From NCBI GenBank assembly GCA_025201805.1, contig MU619330.1, positions 1 through 36,045 on the forward strand: a stretch of DNA of 36,045 nt. Direction: 5' to 3'. The notes beneath the pieces are model-generated. The model saw only the letters and a program-made list of their open reading frames with translations. It ran no database searches and had not been told where the DNA came from. A program made the position numbers and the translations under genes. Numbering within the stretch: the first letter of the stretch is position 1; each line of letters begins with the position of its first letter. The stretch is from Parasitella parasitica (taxonomy: Eukaryota; Mucoromycota; Mucoromycetes; Mucorales; Mucoraceae). Of this stretch, positions 11,037 through 21,421 are shown piece after piece.

Positions 11037-12123
11037 CTATATGTTTATACGTATGGCATGATATGTGAAGCAGGATAGGTGAAATCTCCAGTTGCTTGCT
11101 GTTTCTGCACAATCGCCTTCAATTGGCAAGGAGCAGACGGAATGATTCAGTTTATGATACTCCAATTTACAATAGGGCGCATTGCCATAAACATAAAATT
11201 GATTACTTAGGAATGGCGCATCACACATCCATGACACGTAAATAATTGTGTTTATGAAATGAGCGTATAAAATCAATAGCATTATCATATACACCTTACT
11301 CGGCATTTTAAGCAATATTTATGCCAGTTTCCTTTTAATTTACCGTCTACTGAAGTAACTGCCTGTATTTCCACGGCCTTACGACAGGATTGACATTTAG
11401 GCAGGAACAATGTGTTGTAGTCTGGTTCACAGTAATCCTTTTCCTTTCTCTCCTTCAAACCAGCTGCCGGTGAGTCAACGGATTTTCGACATTGGTTGCA
11501 GCGCAAGTGTTTTGAATGAAAATACTGCCCCAGAACCATTATTGGTTGCACAAATGAAACTATAGATTTTTCACTGTAATAAAGGTCTCGTTAGTTTCGC
11601 AAATTAGGGAGTATATCGTCATATACTTGATATTATACCAAGTACTACAATGTAAAAGGCGGGCATTAGCCAGCTCATAATGTTCGTTGCAATAGATCCG
11701 TTCCTCGAATACATTTGGTTTGTCACGATCTTGAGCTGCATGGCGAAAGCATTCTGGGTGGTAATATTTCTTTGCGACAGAAACCAATGCATTGCTATGG
11801 TAACACCGAAAGCATCGATTGACAGCGCTCTCCTTGAGCTGAAATCATATTGCTAGCAATTCGGATAACTTGGGCCTGGTGGACATCATTGAGTAATATG
11901 ATCGAATAATAAATTCATTGTTGTCTTCATAATGTGAGATTTGAGAAAATCGATGCTATTATGTTGGAAATAAGGAGTTTAGAGGAAAAGGGGTTTTTGT
12001 TTAATTGTATCAAACACTTACGGGCTGAGTGCATGGACACATATGAGACTGGAGGCTCTTCATTCCCATATGAATTTGACAAGAAGGACATTTTACAATA
12101 AGTAGAAACTGAGGCACGGCCAT
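11037..12123 (-). CDS. Multi-LIM-domain protein (paxillin-like), possibly decaying
   Basis: Four minus-strand exons are read: 12123-12022, 11838-11639, 11573-11300 and 11228-11037, about 255 residues. The N-terminus has KCPSCQIHMG and a later His/Cys pair. Then come LIM zinc modules: CFRCYH with HPECF and YCNEHY; CSTC (formed across the intron at 11638-11574) with HSKHLRCNQC and YCEPDY; and CQSC with WHKYCLKCR continuing to CDAPF and YCKLEYH. LIM proteins are scaffolds linking actin, Rho signalling and cell polarity. Two things are odd. The junction between exons 3 and 4 needs an acceptor near 11229, where there is no AG. The last LIM module stops at SCFTYHAIRINI without its remaining ligands, and the first module also lacks a Cys after HPECF. 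Either the gene is decaying, the assembly has errors, or splicing is unusual. It diverges from the DYRK gene across 523 bases. Confidence 0.75.
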
Positions 12124-12442
12124 AAAAAGAAGGAGCAAGTATCATGCAATAAGACATTCGACATGATGCGGCCATTGATTTAACTGCTTGAATTGAGAGC
12201 ATCTCGGTCAACAGTTACACAACTGTAAATGGCTTTTTGACAGTGACGAAAACGAAGCAAGAACCAAATAAACTGCCATATAAATAAAGGCTTCTTTTTA
12301 TCTCCTTATTTTCACACAGACCACAGTGAGATCCTTTTTGCTTTTCATCATACACTCTCCTATATTTAAGCTTTTTTTCTTGACTATATTCAAATCTCAC
12401 ATCCACACACACTCTTTTTTCTTTCTTTCTCTCTTTTCTCTT

Positions 12443-12483
<41 letters not shown>

Positions 12484-12646
12484 TTTTTTTTGCTTTCCTT
12501 CTTTCATCACACACAATCATAACATCCTGCAGCCCAAAGTTTACGTCTGCACATAAAATACCACATATACATATCAGTTTTTCACTTAATACCCTTTAAC
12601 GAAAAAAAAAAAACACTAAAAAAAAAAGCAAGTTACTAGTAGCTTC
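12124..12646. promoter_or_regulatory. Divergent promoter region (LIM / DYRK) with long pyrimidine tract
   Basis: Upstream of the DYRK start, about 12405-12500 is almost pure T and C, including an uninterrupted T run at 12445-12482. Oligo-A runs follow at 12602-12613 and 12619-12627, just before the ATG. Such CT-rich tracts commonly precede the start sites of expressed fungal genes. No clear TATA box is seen. Confidence 0.5.
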
Positions 12647-15600
12647 ATGTCATCATCTACTGTAACTAAACCATATATAACAGAATCTTGGATTCATATG
12701 CAACAACATGGTTTATACAATAAATCAACAACAGAGAAAGAAGGGGTCAATAATAACAGAGGAGGAGCAGGAGGAGTCAGCGGAGGAAAGTACGCCAAAT
12801 CCACCGCTAGCAGCCGATCTCGTGCACTTGAATCATCCGAAGGTGGCATGAGCCAGTCTGGCATTTACGAGGCATTCGCAGAAGCAGATCGGTATGATGC
12901 CAAGAAAAATTTGAATACCAAAAAGTACATGGACACGCGAAGAAAAAGCACAACTCAAGTAGAGACAAATAGAAGAACCAGCTTGGCTGCAAGCGCATCT
13001 CCAAGACTAAATACAATCAATACTAAAAAGCCAAATGAATCAATTAATACAACAAAGAAACCCTCTTCCCTGATTCAAGGACGTAGACAAACACTTTCAG
13101 GCGCCTTATCTTCAGTTAAATCCAATGTAAATAGTAATGGCAATGGTAGCGGGATTAGCAGACTAGCGGACACACTACGTGATTCACTTGCTGCCGAACG
13201 AAAGCTAGCTCAGCAAGAGTTGAGTGAAAAAAGAGCCACAGCAGCAGCAGCAGCAGCAGCAGCAGGAACAACAGCAACAGCAGCAACAGCAGCAACCCGT
13301 GTCCAACAACAACAACAAAAACAAATACTAAACTCAGAACAAAATGTTGTAGATATGATAACTAGTGCTAAACGTAGATCCAGTATGACCAAAGAAAAAC
13401 TTCGCAGCTTAGATCAACCTACAACAAGAAGACGTACTCTCTCAAGCGGTGCTAATCTATTGACGCCCCTCACACCACCACAGAGACCAAAGCAAAGTCC
13501 CTCAGGCACGGCAAATGACCATCTCCCGGCCTCTGCTGCTAGTTACATGAAGCCAACATTAGCAGATCAGCAGCGTAGACACTCATTAGCTGAACAGCAG
13601 CGCAGACATTCATTGGCAGAGCAGCAGCGCAGAAAGTCAGTTGCGAATTCGCCGTTAGCGTCCAAATCAGCAGCAAGAAACACATCTTCGCCAAGAAGAA
13701 AGAACAACGCTATCCAAAAAGGAGCAGAGTCTCCCTCTTTGACTACCAGTGAAGACGATCCCGAGTCCTCGTCTCCTACTCACCTTAACAGCCCAGTGTC
13801 TGCATTAAAGAGAAGATCGATATTAGCTGCAGCTACTGCTAAGGCTCGTCAACTACACCAAAAACAACAACAATGTCCTGATTTAGTAAGTGCGACTGAG
13901 GAGGCTGTAACAGCAGCGGCGAGCAGCGGAGATGAGAAACCCTCCATCATAAACAGAGCATCAAGAACACGAAAGAAGTCGGTAGGACCAGAGACAGACG
14001 CATTGTACAACCGAAGAATGTCGAGAACTGAAAGCTTGAAAGAAGGGCTTCCCACTTCGCCCTCCATGATGGCCGCAAGAATGTCCAGAAGGAAAAGCGT
14101 GATTAAGCAAGAATCACCTATTAACCCTGCACCCCCAAGTAAACGTTGGTCTAAAGAGAATGGTAACACAACAGGAGATGAACAGAACCATCAGACACAA
14201 AGAAAGACGACTGCTAGAAAACGTGGCATTGTAAATATTTGTATAATACCAAGCAGATAGCGATACTAATACGTACATGATAGACATTACCTGGCAGTCT
14301 GGCAAAGCCTCCCAGTGTTCCCTCGAAACAGCTGCCTCCTATGAAGGTGGAGCCGATCAAGCTGAACATGCCCAAACCCAATTCAAAGAGAACTCCCAAA
14401 TCTCCATCTGTTAAAGCGACTGTCAGTACAAACCGATTGGCCACCAAGAAGCGAATGTCCATGTCCTCTGCCAACACAACTCCAGTGCCAGCTAGTTCAT
14501 CTTCGTCATCATCTGCCGAAGCTACTGTTGTAACACCACCCAAAGCGTCCATCTCGACAAGAAAGGCAAAAGGCCAGAGTCACTTGGGCATCACCACATC
14601 AAGACGTGCATCACTGAAAGCGCCATCGTCCACAACCGTCATTACGCCTCCATTAAAATCGTCTCCTGCGTCTGCATCCCCGCGTGTACAACCCGCATCA
14701 ACACGTCGTCCAAGTCTATTAGATGCAGTCAATAAATCATCGCTTCGATCTGCTTCGATCCAACAGCAAGATGAGCCTGATTTATCAAGAAAGTCCAGCG
14801 CTTCCAGGTATTCTCCTAGCAGCCGAAAGAACTCTTTGGCTGACGAATCTTCAGTTGATAAAGATAAAGGTACTTGCTGCATATTAGATCATCGATTATT
14901 TAGTTTAATTAAATGCACAAGTAGGGCGTTACCGTGCTATTAGTCTCCGTGAAAAGTTGGAGGCCATGGTAGCCCAGCATGCAATTCATGAGGATGACAG
15001 TAAAGCCAGCCGTCGATCACCAAGTGCTTATGTGTCGGGCGAGTATAGATCGCGCAAGAGCCAGTCATACGATATAGAGGAGAAATACATTCATTTGCTT
15101 ACGGCAGAAGAAAGAGCACGTCCACAGCGCATCAAGGACACGTTACTGATGTGGGATAAGGAAATGGTGGAAGCATTCAGCCCAGGTATCCCCAAGTCTC
15201 CCTCCATTGCTATCAAATTCTATGGTCATCATCTGAGTCCATTTGAGCAGAATGAAATCCATAGCTATCCAGAGGTTTATTTCGTTGCTCAGCATGCAAA
15301 GAAGCACCAGGCTATGCCAGATAACTCTGCCCTGAACTACGGCTATGACGACGAGCGTGGGGACTACAAGAGCGTTATAAACGACCACTTGGCCTATCGC
15401 TACGAAATACTGGAAGAGTTGGGCCGAGGATCATTTGGCCAAGTAGTTAAATGCTACGACCACAAAACTGCGTCTACCGTAGCTGTCAAATTGATCAGAA
15501 ACAAAAGGCGATTCTACGCTCAAGCCAAAACCGAGGTCAAAATTCTGAGCGATCTAGTGAAATGGGATCCTGAAGACAGACACCATAACGTAAGAATGAC

Positions 15601-16554
15601 TGATAGTTTCAATTTCAGAAATCATCTGTGTATTGCCTGCGAATGTTTAAGCATGAATTTGTACGAATTCATCAAGATCAACAACTTTCAAGGATTTCAT
15701 ATTACTTTGATCAAGAGATTCACCATCCAGTTGCTTCGATCCTTGTCATTACTATCTCGGCATGGCGTAATTCATTGTGATTTGAAGCCAGAGGTATGTC
15801 TGACTGCATTGTCATTGTTTGTTTGATATTCACGAACTTTTAGAACATTTTGCTGAAACACCCTACCAAGAGTACAATCAAGGTTATTGATTTTGGCAGT
15901 AGCTGCTTGGAGAACCAGCGAGTCTATACATACATTCAGAGCCGATTTTACAGATCACCCGAGATCATATTGGGGTTAGACTATACTATGGCTATTGACA
16001 TGTGGAGTTTGGGTTGCATCATTGCTGAGCTGTACACAGGAGTGCCTATATTCCCTGGTGAAAATGAGCAAGAACAATTAGCATGCATTATGGAAGTACT
16101 GGGTGTCCCTGATCAAGAGCTGATCCAGATGAGCGAGAGACGCAATCTCTTTTTCGGTATGTATCATGCAACATTATTTGTGCATATGTTCACATGCAAC
16201 TGACTATGACTAAATATAGATCGTCGTGGTGAACCTCGTGTGGTGTGCAATTCGCGTGGAAAGAAGCGCAGGGCTGGCACAAAGAGTCTCAATCAAGCTC
16301 TCCGCTGCAACGACACATTATTCCTTGATTTTATCCAACAATGCTTTCAATGGGACCCTACCAAGCGGCTCAGCCCTGAAAAAGCATTCCAACACGAATG
16401 GATATTACAGTCAACTCGACCTACTGCAGTCAGAAGCTCTCCAGACGAACCATCTCAGAATGGCACTGCTGATGTCGCGGCCACTTCACCAAGACCAAAT
16501 ACTTTGATACAGAAACAATCTACAGATACCACTTCAAACAACGAGTATGCATAA
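12647..16554 (+). CDS. DYRK-family dual-specificity protein kinase (Pom1-like)
   Basis: Five exons (12647-14230, 14308-14869, 14922-15793, 15844-16156, 16220-16554) give about 1221 residues. The first 850 are disordered, basic and Ser-rich. They include a poly-Ala run encoded by a (GCA)n tract near residue 200, a Q run, and three tandem copies of QQRR[HK]S[LV]A near residues 306-334. A DYRK homology box ([11 protein letters not shown]) leads into the kinase at about residues 875-1170: glycine loop GRGSFGQVV, catalytic [16 protein letters not shown] with the DYRK-type Cys, VIDFGSS, and the activation-loop YTY at 1034-1036 before SRFYRSPE. DYRKs autophosphorylate that tyrosine during translation and then act on Ser/Thr; the fission-yeast relative Pom1 sets cell polarity and size. 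The acceptor of intron 1 is inferred (AAAG at 14307), because the nearer CAG breaks the frame. AATAAA follows at 16755. Confidence 0.93.
13239..13266 (+). repeat. (GCA)n trinucleotide tract coding poly-Ala in the DYRK gene
   Basis: About nine consecutive GCA units are read in the Ala frame, followed by an imperfect ACA/GCA continuation and then a CAA run coding Gln. It lies in the disordered N-terminal part of the kinase. Confidence 0.9.
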
Positions 16555-17229
16555 TTAATCCTTTTCTATGTCTTATTTTCCTTTTTTTTTTTTTTCGTTT
16601 TGCTAATAATCCCTATATACTTATACATATATTATCATGATATCATAGTAGTGCTGTATATATATAGTGTTACATATTTTCTTTCCTGCTTTCTTTTCGT
16701 AAAAATGTACTGTATATCCCTTCTTATCCATCATACCTCTTCAACTACATATTCAATAAAGTTACAATGAAAAGATGTCAATATTGTTAAAGCCGAGCCG
16801 TGTTAGATAGCTAATTATCAAAGGCGTATATTGTGCCTAAGCATCTCAAAAAAAGCTACACAACAAAGAGTGTTATAATTACTCTATCACATCATAAAAA
16901 TATCCAAATACTTGCATACGAAACCAAATTGCTCAAAACAACTATACATGTTTACCAATTATGAATACACAATCTAACAATGCTATCAGCTGAGGAAATA
17001 CTATCATCTCCCTTTTCATTATACCCAAAATATTAATCATGAGAGACCAAATTATACTAACTGCACAAGCTATTACGGTAAGATATGATGAGGCCAGGTG
17101 TTTATGCTGTATTTTAGATCTGATAGAGTTATCGAGAATAAAATTGATTATGTCAAGTCAAAACCATGAATGATTTGCAGAAGCATTGAAAAATCAATAT
17201 GAATTTGAACCGTTTATTTGAAAGCATGA
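16555..17229. other. 3' region of the DYRK gene and intergenic DNA
   Basis: A T-rich 3' untranslated stretch with AATAAA at 16755-16760 probably ends the kinase transcript. The remainder has no supported gene on either strand. Confidence 0.5.
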
Positions 17230-17313
17230 TTAAATCTCGCATGATTGAAGCAAATCACTGATTATATCACCCTCACCATGAAGCTCTCCTCCTGTTGTTG
17301 TCAATATGAGTCT

Positions 17314-17347
<34 letters not shown>

Positions 17348-17886
17348 NNNNNNNNNNAGACAGGTAAAATTTCAAGCGTCCAATGTGCGTTAAATACCAG
17401 AGGCACAATGTAGACAGTGCAGGTGCACCAGATGAAGAAGTTGTACCATTTTACATCGCTCGTCAAACCCGTGTATTCATAAAGAATGATTCTTTCACTG
17501 ACATCAAATACACGTACCTATAAAAATATCATATTTCAGGGGGAAAATACAACGTAATGTGGCTGTTTTATCAAGATGTGCCTGAAATGCCAACACCCAT
17601 TTGCCAATGCTCTGAGTAACATTAAACATATTCCCTAAGCCCTTTGATTTTGATGGTCGATTTGCATCAGGCAGATCACATTAGAAATTAAAATCTTTAA
17701 ACTATTGGCAATTTGACCCCAAAGATAAAACATCTCATCAGATATTGCTTGAAAAAAGAGCCATCACATGCAAGAGCCTACATGGCTTTAATCTATCACG
17801 GGTTACATGAGATCTATAATAAACTTACGGCAATATTCGCCTGCGGTGGCAGATGAAACCCGTCAGCTAGCGCCACAATGAACTGC
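17230..17886 (-). CDS. Putative small membrane protein, broken by the assembly gap, 5' end missing
   Basis: On the minus strand, exon 17886-17829 (QFIVALADGFHLPPQANIA) joins in phase across a GTAAGT donor and TTTATAG acceptor to exon 17517-17358. The second exon reads VFDVSERIILYEYTGLT, then the aromatic hydrophobic helix WYNFFIWCTCTVYIVPLVF. The sequence then runs into ten N bases and a T32 tract (A-rich on this strand). Beyond it, an acceptor-like CTAG at 17315-17312 opens a possible last exon (17311-17230) ending GEGDIISDLLQSCEI and TAA. Frame continuity across the first splice is strong evidence for a real gene. One membrane span is clear. The family is not recognised. No ATG was found; a 5' exon should lie upstream of 17890. 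Whether coding sequence is lost in the gap cannot be judged. Confidence 0.6.
17316..17357. other. Poly-T run followed by an assembly gap (10 N)
   Basis: Thirty-two T bases (17316-17347) lead directly into ten N bases (17348-17357). The gap length is a placeholder; the homopolymer probably stopped the assembly. Confidence 0.98.
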
Positions 17887-18562
17887 CTAAAATTATTGTC
17901 ATTTGAGTTTGTACTAGCAGCACGCAAGAGCGCTCAGGCTCAAAAGAAACTCATCTCATCTTGTGACGGATGTAACGGTTAACACAAGTCTTGACGTTTT
18001 ACTGCACGGTGACATAACATGACATGTGCATTTAAAATAAAAGAACCACCCGATGCTAGTAGTAATATTTGCTAGAGAACCAGCAGAGCTATTTTATAAT
18101 ATATTCACGAATCGAGTATTTGTACTACTATAATAGCTTTAAAAAGAAGTACACAAAAACATTGAACGTACATACTGTACATGTAAATGCAGGTATAATG
18201 AATATTGGTATTCTCGATTGATAAATTGACAGATGCTGTTGCTAAATTGAGGGGAACTATTTGAATAATAAATGGTCATGACACCATATTTCTCAATCTC
18301 TCCATCTCTCGTTCTTTGTCTATTTTCTGAATTTCGGTGATTGTGCATCCGTAAGAAAAAAATATGCTAGTAGTTTTACAAATGATGACCATGTCGGTCT
18401 ATTAAGATTGTGTGTAATGCGGAACACGTTTGTAACTCTTGTGTTTTGTTTTTTCTTTTTGGCTTCTTCCCATTTATATACATCATCATCACCCACGCCC
18501 TTCTTTTTCATTATTTCTAGTATAAAGGAAATGACATCTTGTCTTGAAAAACATTGTGAAAA
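17887..18562. promoter_or_regulatory. Divergent upstream region (membrane protein / FYVE protein)
   Basis: The region probably holds missing 5' exon(s) of the minus-strand membrane protein and the promoter of the FYVE gene. A pyrimidine-rich stretch (18289-18328) and another near 18440-18520 (T/C-rich with CATCATCATC) lie before the ATG at 18563. No definite TATA box could be assigned. Confidence 0.35.
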
Positions 18563-18872
18563 ATGCCTTGTTTTAATGCCCAAACTATTAAAACCATATG
18601 GGAAGAGCCAGAACAGGATTACCTGAACGAGACGACCAATAGAAACACAAAGTATAGTCAAGACATCACAAGGCGTTTTGAGTATAACAAAGACAAAGAC
18701 CAGCAAGAAGAACCACTGGATAATGATCATCATTATTTATCAAGCAATGTTGATCTCTCACAAACCAGCAGCTGCAGGCAGCAAGAAAGCGGAGTATTTA
18801 TAGCCACCTGTTGTTGTGTAAATGCTGGTTATGCTTCTCTGACTGATACTACTGCACCAGCAGCATTTCAGC

Positions 18873-18912
<40 letters not shown>

Positions 18913-21004
18913 GCCTGACATTAATAGACAATTACCTTGTTTCTCTTCTTCCCTAAACATGTATCACCACCACCACCATCACCAACGCTTACCTTCCACA
19001 TCCACCTCTACGTCCTGTTCATCCTACACATCTCGTATGATGCTGCTAGACGACGGTATACTGTCTTCGTCCCTGCCTGCCACTGCCAACACCATCGGCT
19101 TGTATCATGAAAACACTGGAGACAGCATCTTGATGAAACAAGCGCTTAAACAAGCACAGCAAAGAAAACGGAGAGAAAGTATAGGCGAAGTTGTCACAAC
19201 CCGAAAACGGCCCGCATCTACATCGGTTATTACACCCAGACTAACAAAATCATCCATTTTACAAACTAATACTAATAATAATAATAACAACAACAACAAC
19301 AGCAACCGAAAAAGATCGTTTTCGAGTAACAACAACCGAAGAAAGTATTACTCCCTGCAACAGCCTCTCAGTCAACACGAGCGAAACAAACTGGCTTCTT
19401 TGGAGCCGTCATTGTTGTCGTCCTCGTTTCCCAACAGCACACCACCAGGGGCAGGAGTCCATTGGGATCCTCACATCGATGCTTTCGAAATTCTCAGAGC
19501 CAAAATCACAGGGATCACGCGATCCATGCAGGAGTTTCATGTTCAGGAGCTTTTTCATGATGAGATTATGGGACGACAAGCCGTACGGATTATGCCATCC
19601 AGCACCATTTCGTCTCCCCTCGTTACCACAGACTCTCGACACGGCAACAAGCGACAGTTCAAAGCAAGAAGATCCAGCCTGGCAAACCTATGTGAAAACA
19701 ACTCGCTTTATTACGGGCATCGACGCATTCGCTCGCACAGTGCAGTTCCCAACGATGTTGATAGCGAGCAAGATGATGCCGATGATGACGACGGCAACAA
19801 ACAAGAGGAAGATGAAACGGTAACAAGATCGTTGAACCACTACCGAATGCATCAGGATCAAGGCCAGGATGACACACAAGTAGAAAGGCTGTTGAAAAGC
19901 CCTAATCTAACAGCACTATTTACAACTACCAATAGTCTGATCAACTCTCGTCTCGACGAGCTATCTGAAACAGCAAGCATACGATCCAACGCATCTCAGC
20001 GTGAATGGCAGAAACACTTTCTCAGCCTTGTCACCAGTTGCATACAACAATCTGAAGCACTCGAGTCACTGTCCACGAACGTCCTCAATGCCGAACACCG
20101 CGTGCGAGAGCTCATGCTGGTCAATGACACCATCCACGAGCAATTCACTTCAAGAGAGAAGCAGTACGAAGAGCGTATTCGAGAGTGCCAGCAGGTGGCC
20201 CACCAGCAGCTAGTCATGATCGATTCGCTGGAGGAGCTGACGGCTGATATCAACATGAAGATGGAGTCTCGTCGACGGGAGATACACCGACAGGAAGCCC
20301 TAAGAGCACTGGATGCCAACGCCATATTGCGGGACGAGGAGCTGCGAGAGCAAGAACAACAGAACGAAAGATGGAACTTTCAAAAATCCGTGTCAGATTT
20401 GTTAAATATGGACGACAAACACGATGTGATCCAAAAGATGAGATGGGAAGTCGGCATGTTTGTTGGGGGCGGTGTGGGCACAGGGCATGTTATCCACTCG
20501 TATCAGAATAAGCTGAACGGAATAGACATCATGATTGCAGGCACCGGTACCACCACCATGCCGTATCCCGACTATCAGAGCTGCGTCGACGCAGAAGAGG
20601 ACGACGACGATGACAACGCACGAGAGGAAGAGCGGGGCCAGACTGCGTCGCTTTCGATCTCGCCATCCATCCGTCATATTAGGCTGTATCAGCACCGCTA
20701 CATCCTGCATCTCAGCACAAGAGACAGGCAAACAAGGTTCTCAATGTTACCCAAATGTCTCTGGATACCCGATCATGAAGCAAACCAATGCCAATTTCAA
20801 CAAACCAAACACCATATGCCATGTAACACAAGATTTACGTTTTTTCAAAGAAAGCATCACTGTAGAAAATGCGGCTCCATCGTTTGTCATAGACACAGTG
20901 CCAATAGACTGCCATTGTTCAATCCTTCCAAGAAATACAGTCTTGCAGGTCAATGGAGCCGAGTATGTGATGCTTGCTTTTATGACTTGATTATGCATAA
21001 ATAA
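18563..21004 (+). CDS. Coiled-coil protein with a C-terminal FYVE zinc finger
   Basis: One uninterrupted exon of 813 codons. The N-terminal half is low complexity: poly-Gln near residues 103-118, a His run near 134-140, poly-Asn near 236-247, and many Ser/Arg motifs. Residues about 505-625 are charged and heptad-like, consistent with a coiled coil (REKQYEERIRECQQV). The FYVE domain (about 734-808) has WIPDHEANQC, RKHHCRKCG, IVCHRHSANR and WSRVCDACF. FYVE domains bind phosphatidylinositol 3-phosphate, so the protein is expected on endosomes or vacuoles, perhaps as a tether or adaptor. The first zinc pair is spaced C-x10-C instead of the usual C-x2-C, an insertion before the RFTFF strand. An in-frame upstream ATG is not evident. 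The gene faces the TEAD gene end to end, with AATAAA at 21022. Confidence 0.88.
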
Positions 21005-21168
21005 GCTAATAAACAGAAATCAATAAATCCCTTTCATTCTTTAATTTATTTCATGCACTGTATGATACGTGCGTATGTGTGTGAGAGTGTACATGTAAGA
21101 GCGTATATGTGTGCGTGCGTGTATGTTTATGTATCTATATGTTGAGTTGAGGTTGTGTATGTATATAA

Positions 21169-21214
<46 letters not shown>

Positions 21215-21421
21215 GTTTATATATATACCAAGAAGAAACAAAAAAAAAAAAGATAGGGTTCATAGTGTTATTCATAAGGTCATGGTGTATATATATAAGG
21301 CGAGGAAGGAAAGGGATGTCAAGAGATCTTTATATATAAAATATAGACAATCGAAAGAGTTGAGTGTGGGTATATAATTAATTCTAAGGCATAGAACAAA
21401 ATAGAAAATGGGCGCAACTGA
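21005..21421. repeat. Convergent 3' region with (GT)17 microsatellite
   Basis: AATAAA at 21022-21027 serves the plus-strand FYVE gene and TTTATT at 21045-21050 (AATAAA on the minus strand) could serve the TEAD gene, so the two messages may end within a few tens of bases of each other. (GT)17 runs at 21171-21204 and passes into (AT)n to about 21215. Other TG-rich and TATA-rich motifs surround it. No gene is seen. Confidence 0.7.

Noticed and set aside
12215-12520. Minus-strand frame with a long poly-Lys run
   Set aside because: It is the reverse reading of the poly-T/pyrimidine promoter tract of the DYRK gene.
14231-14307. Acceptor CAG at 14297 for DYRK intron 1
   Set aside because: Using it with the GTAAAT donor breaks the frame into an early stop; the AAAG acceptor at 14307 restores the Ser/Pro-rich frame.
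21171-21215. GT/AT microsatellite as a possible telomere or Z-DNA control element
   Set aside because: A plain dinucleotide repeat between two convergent genes; nothing in the sequence ties it to a function.
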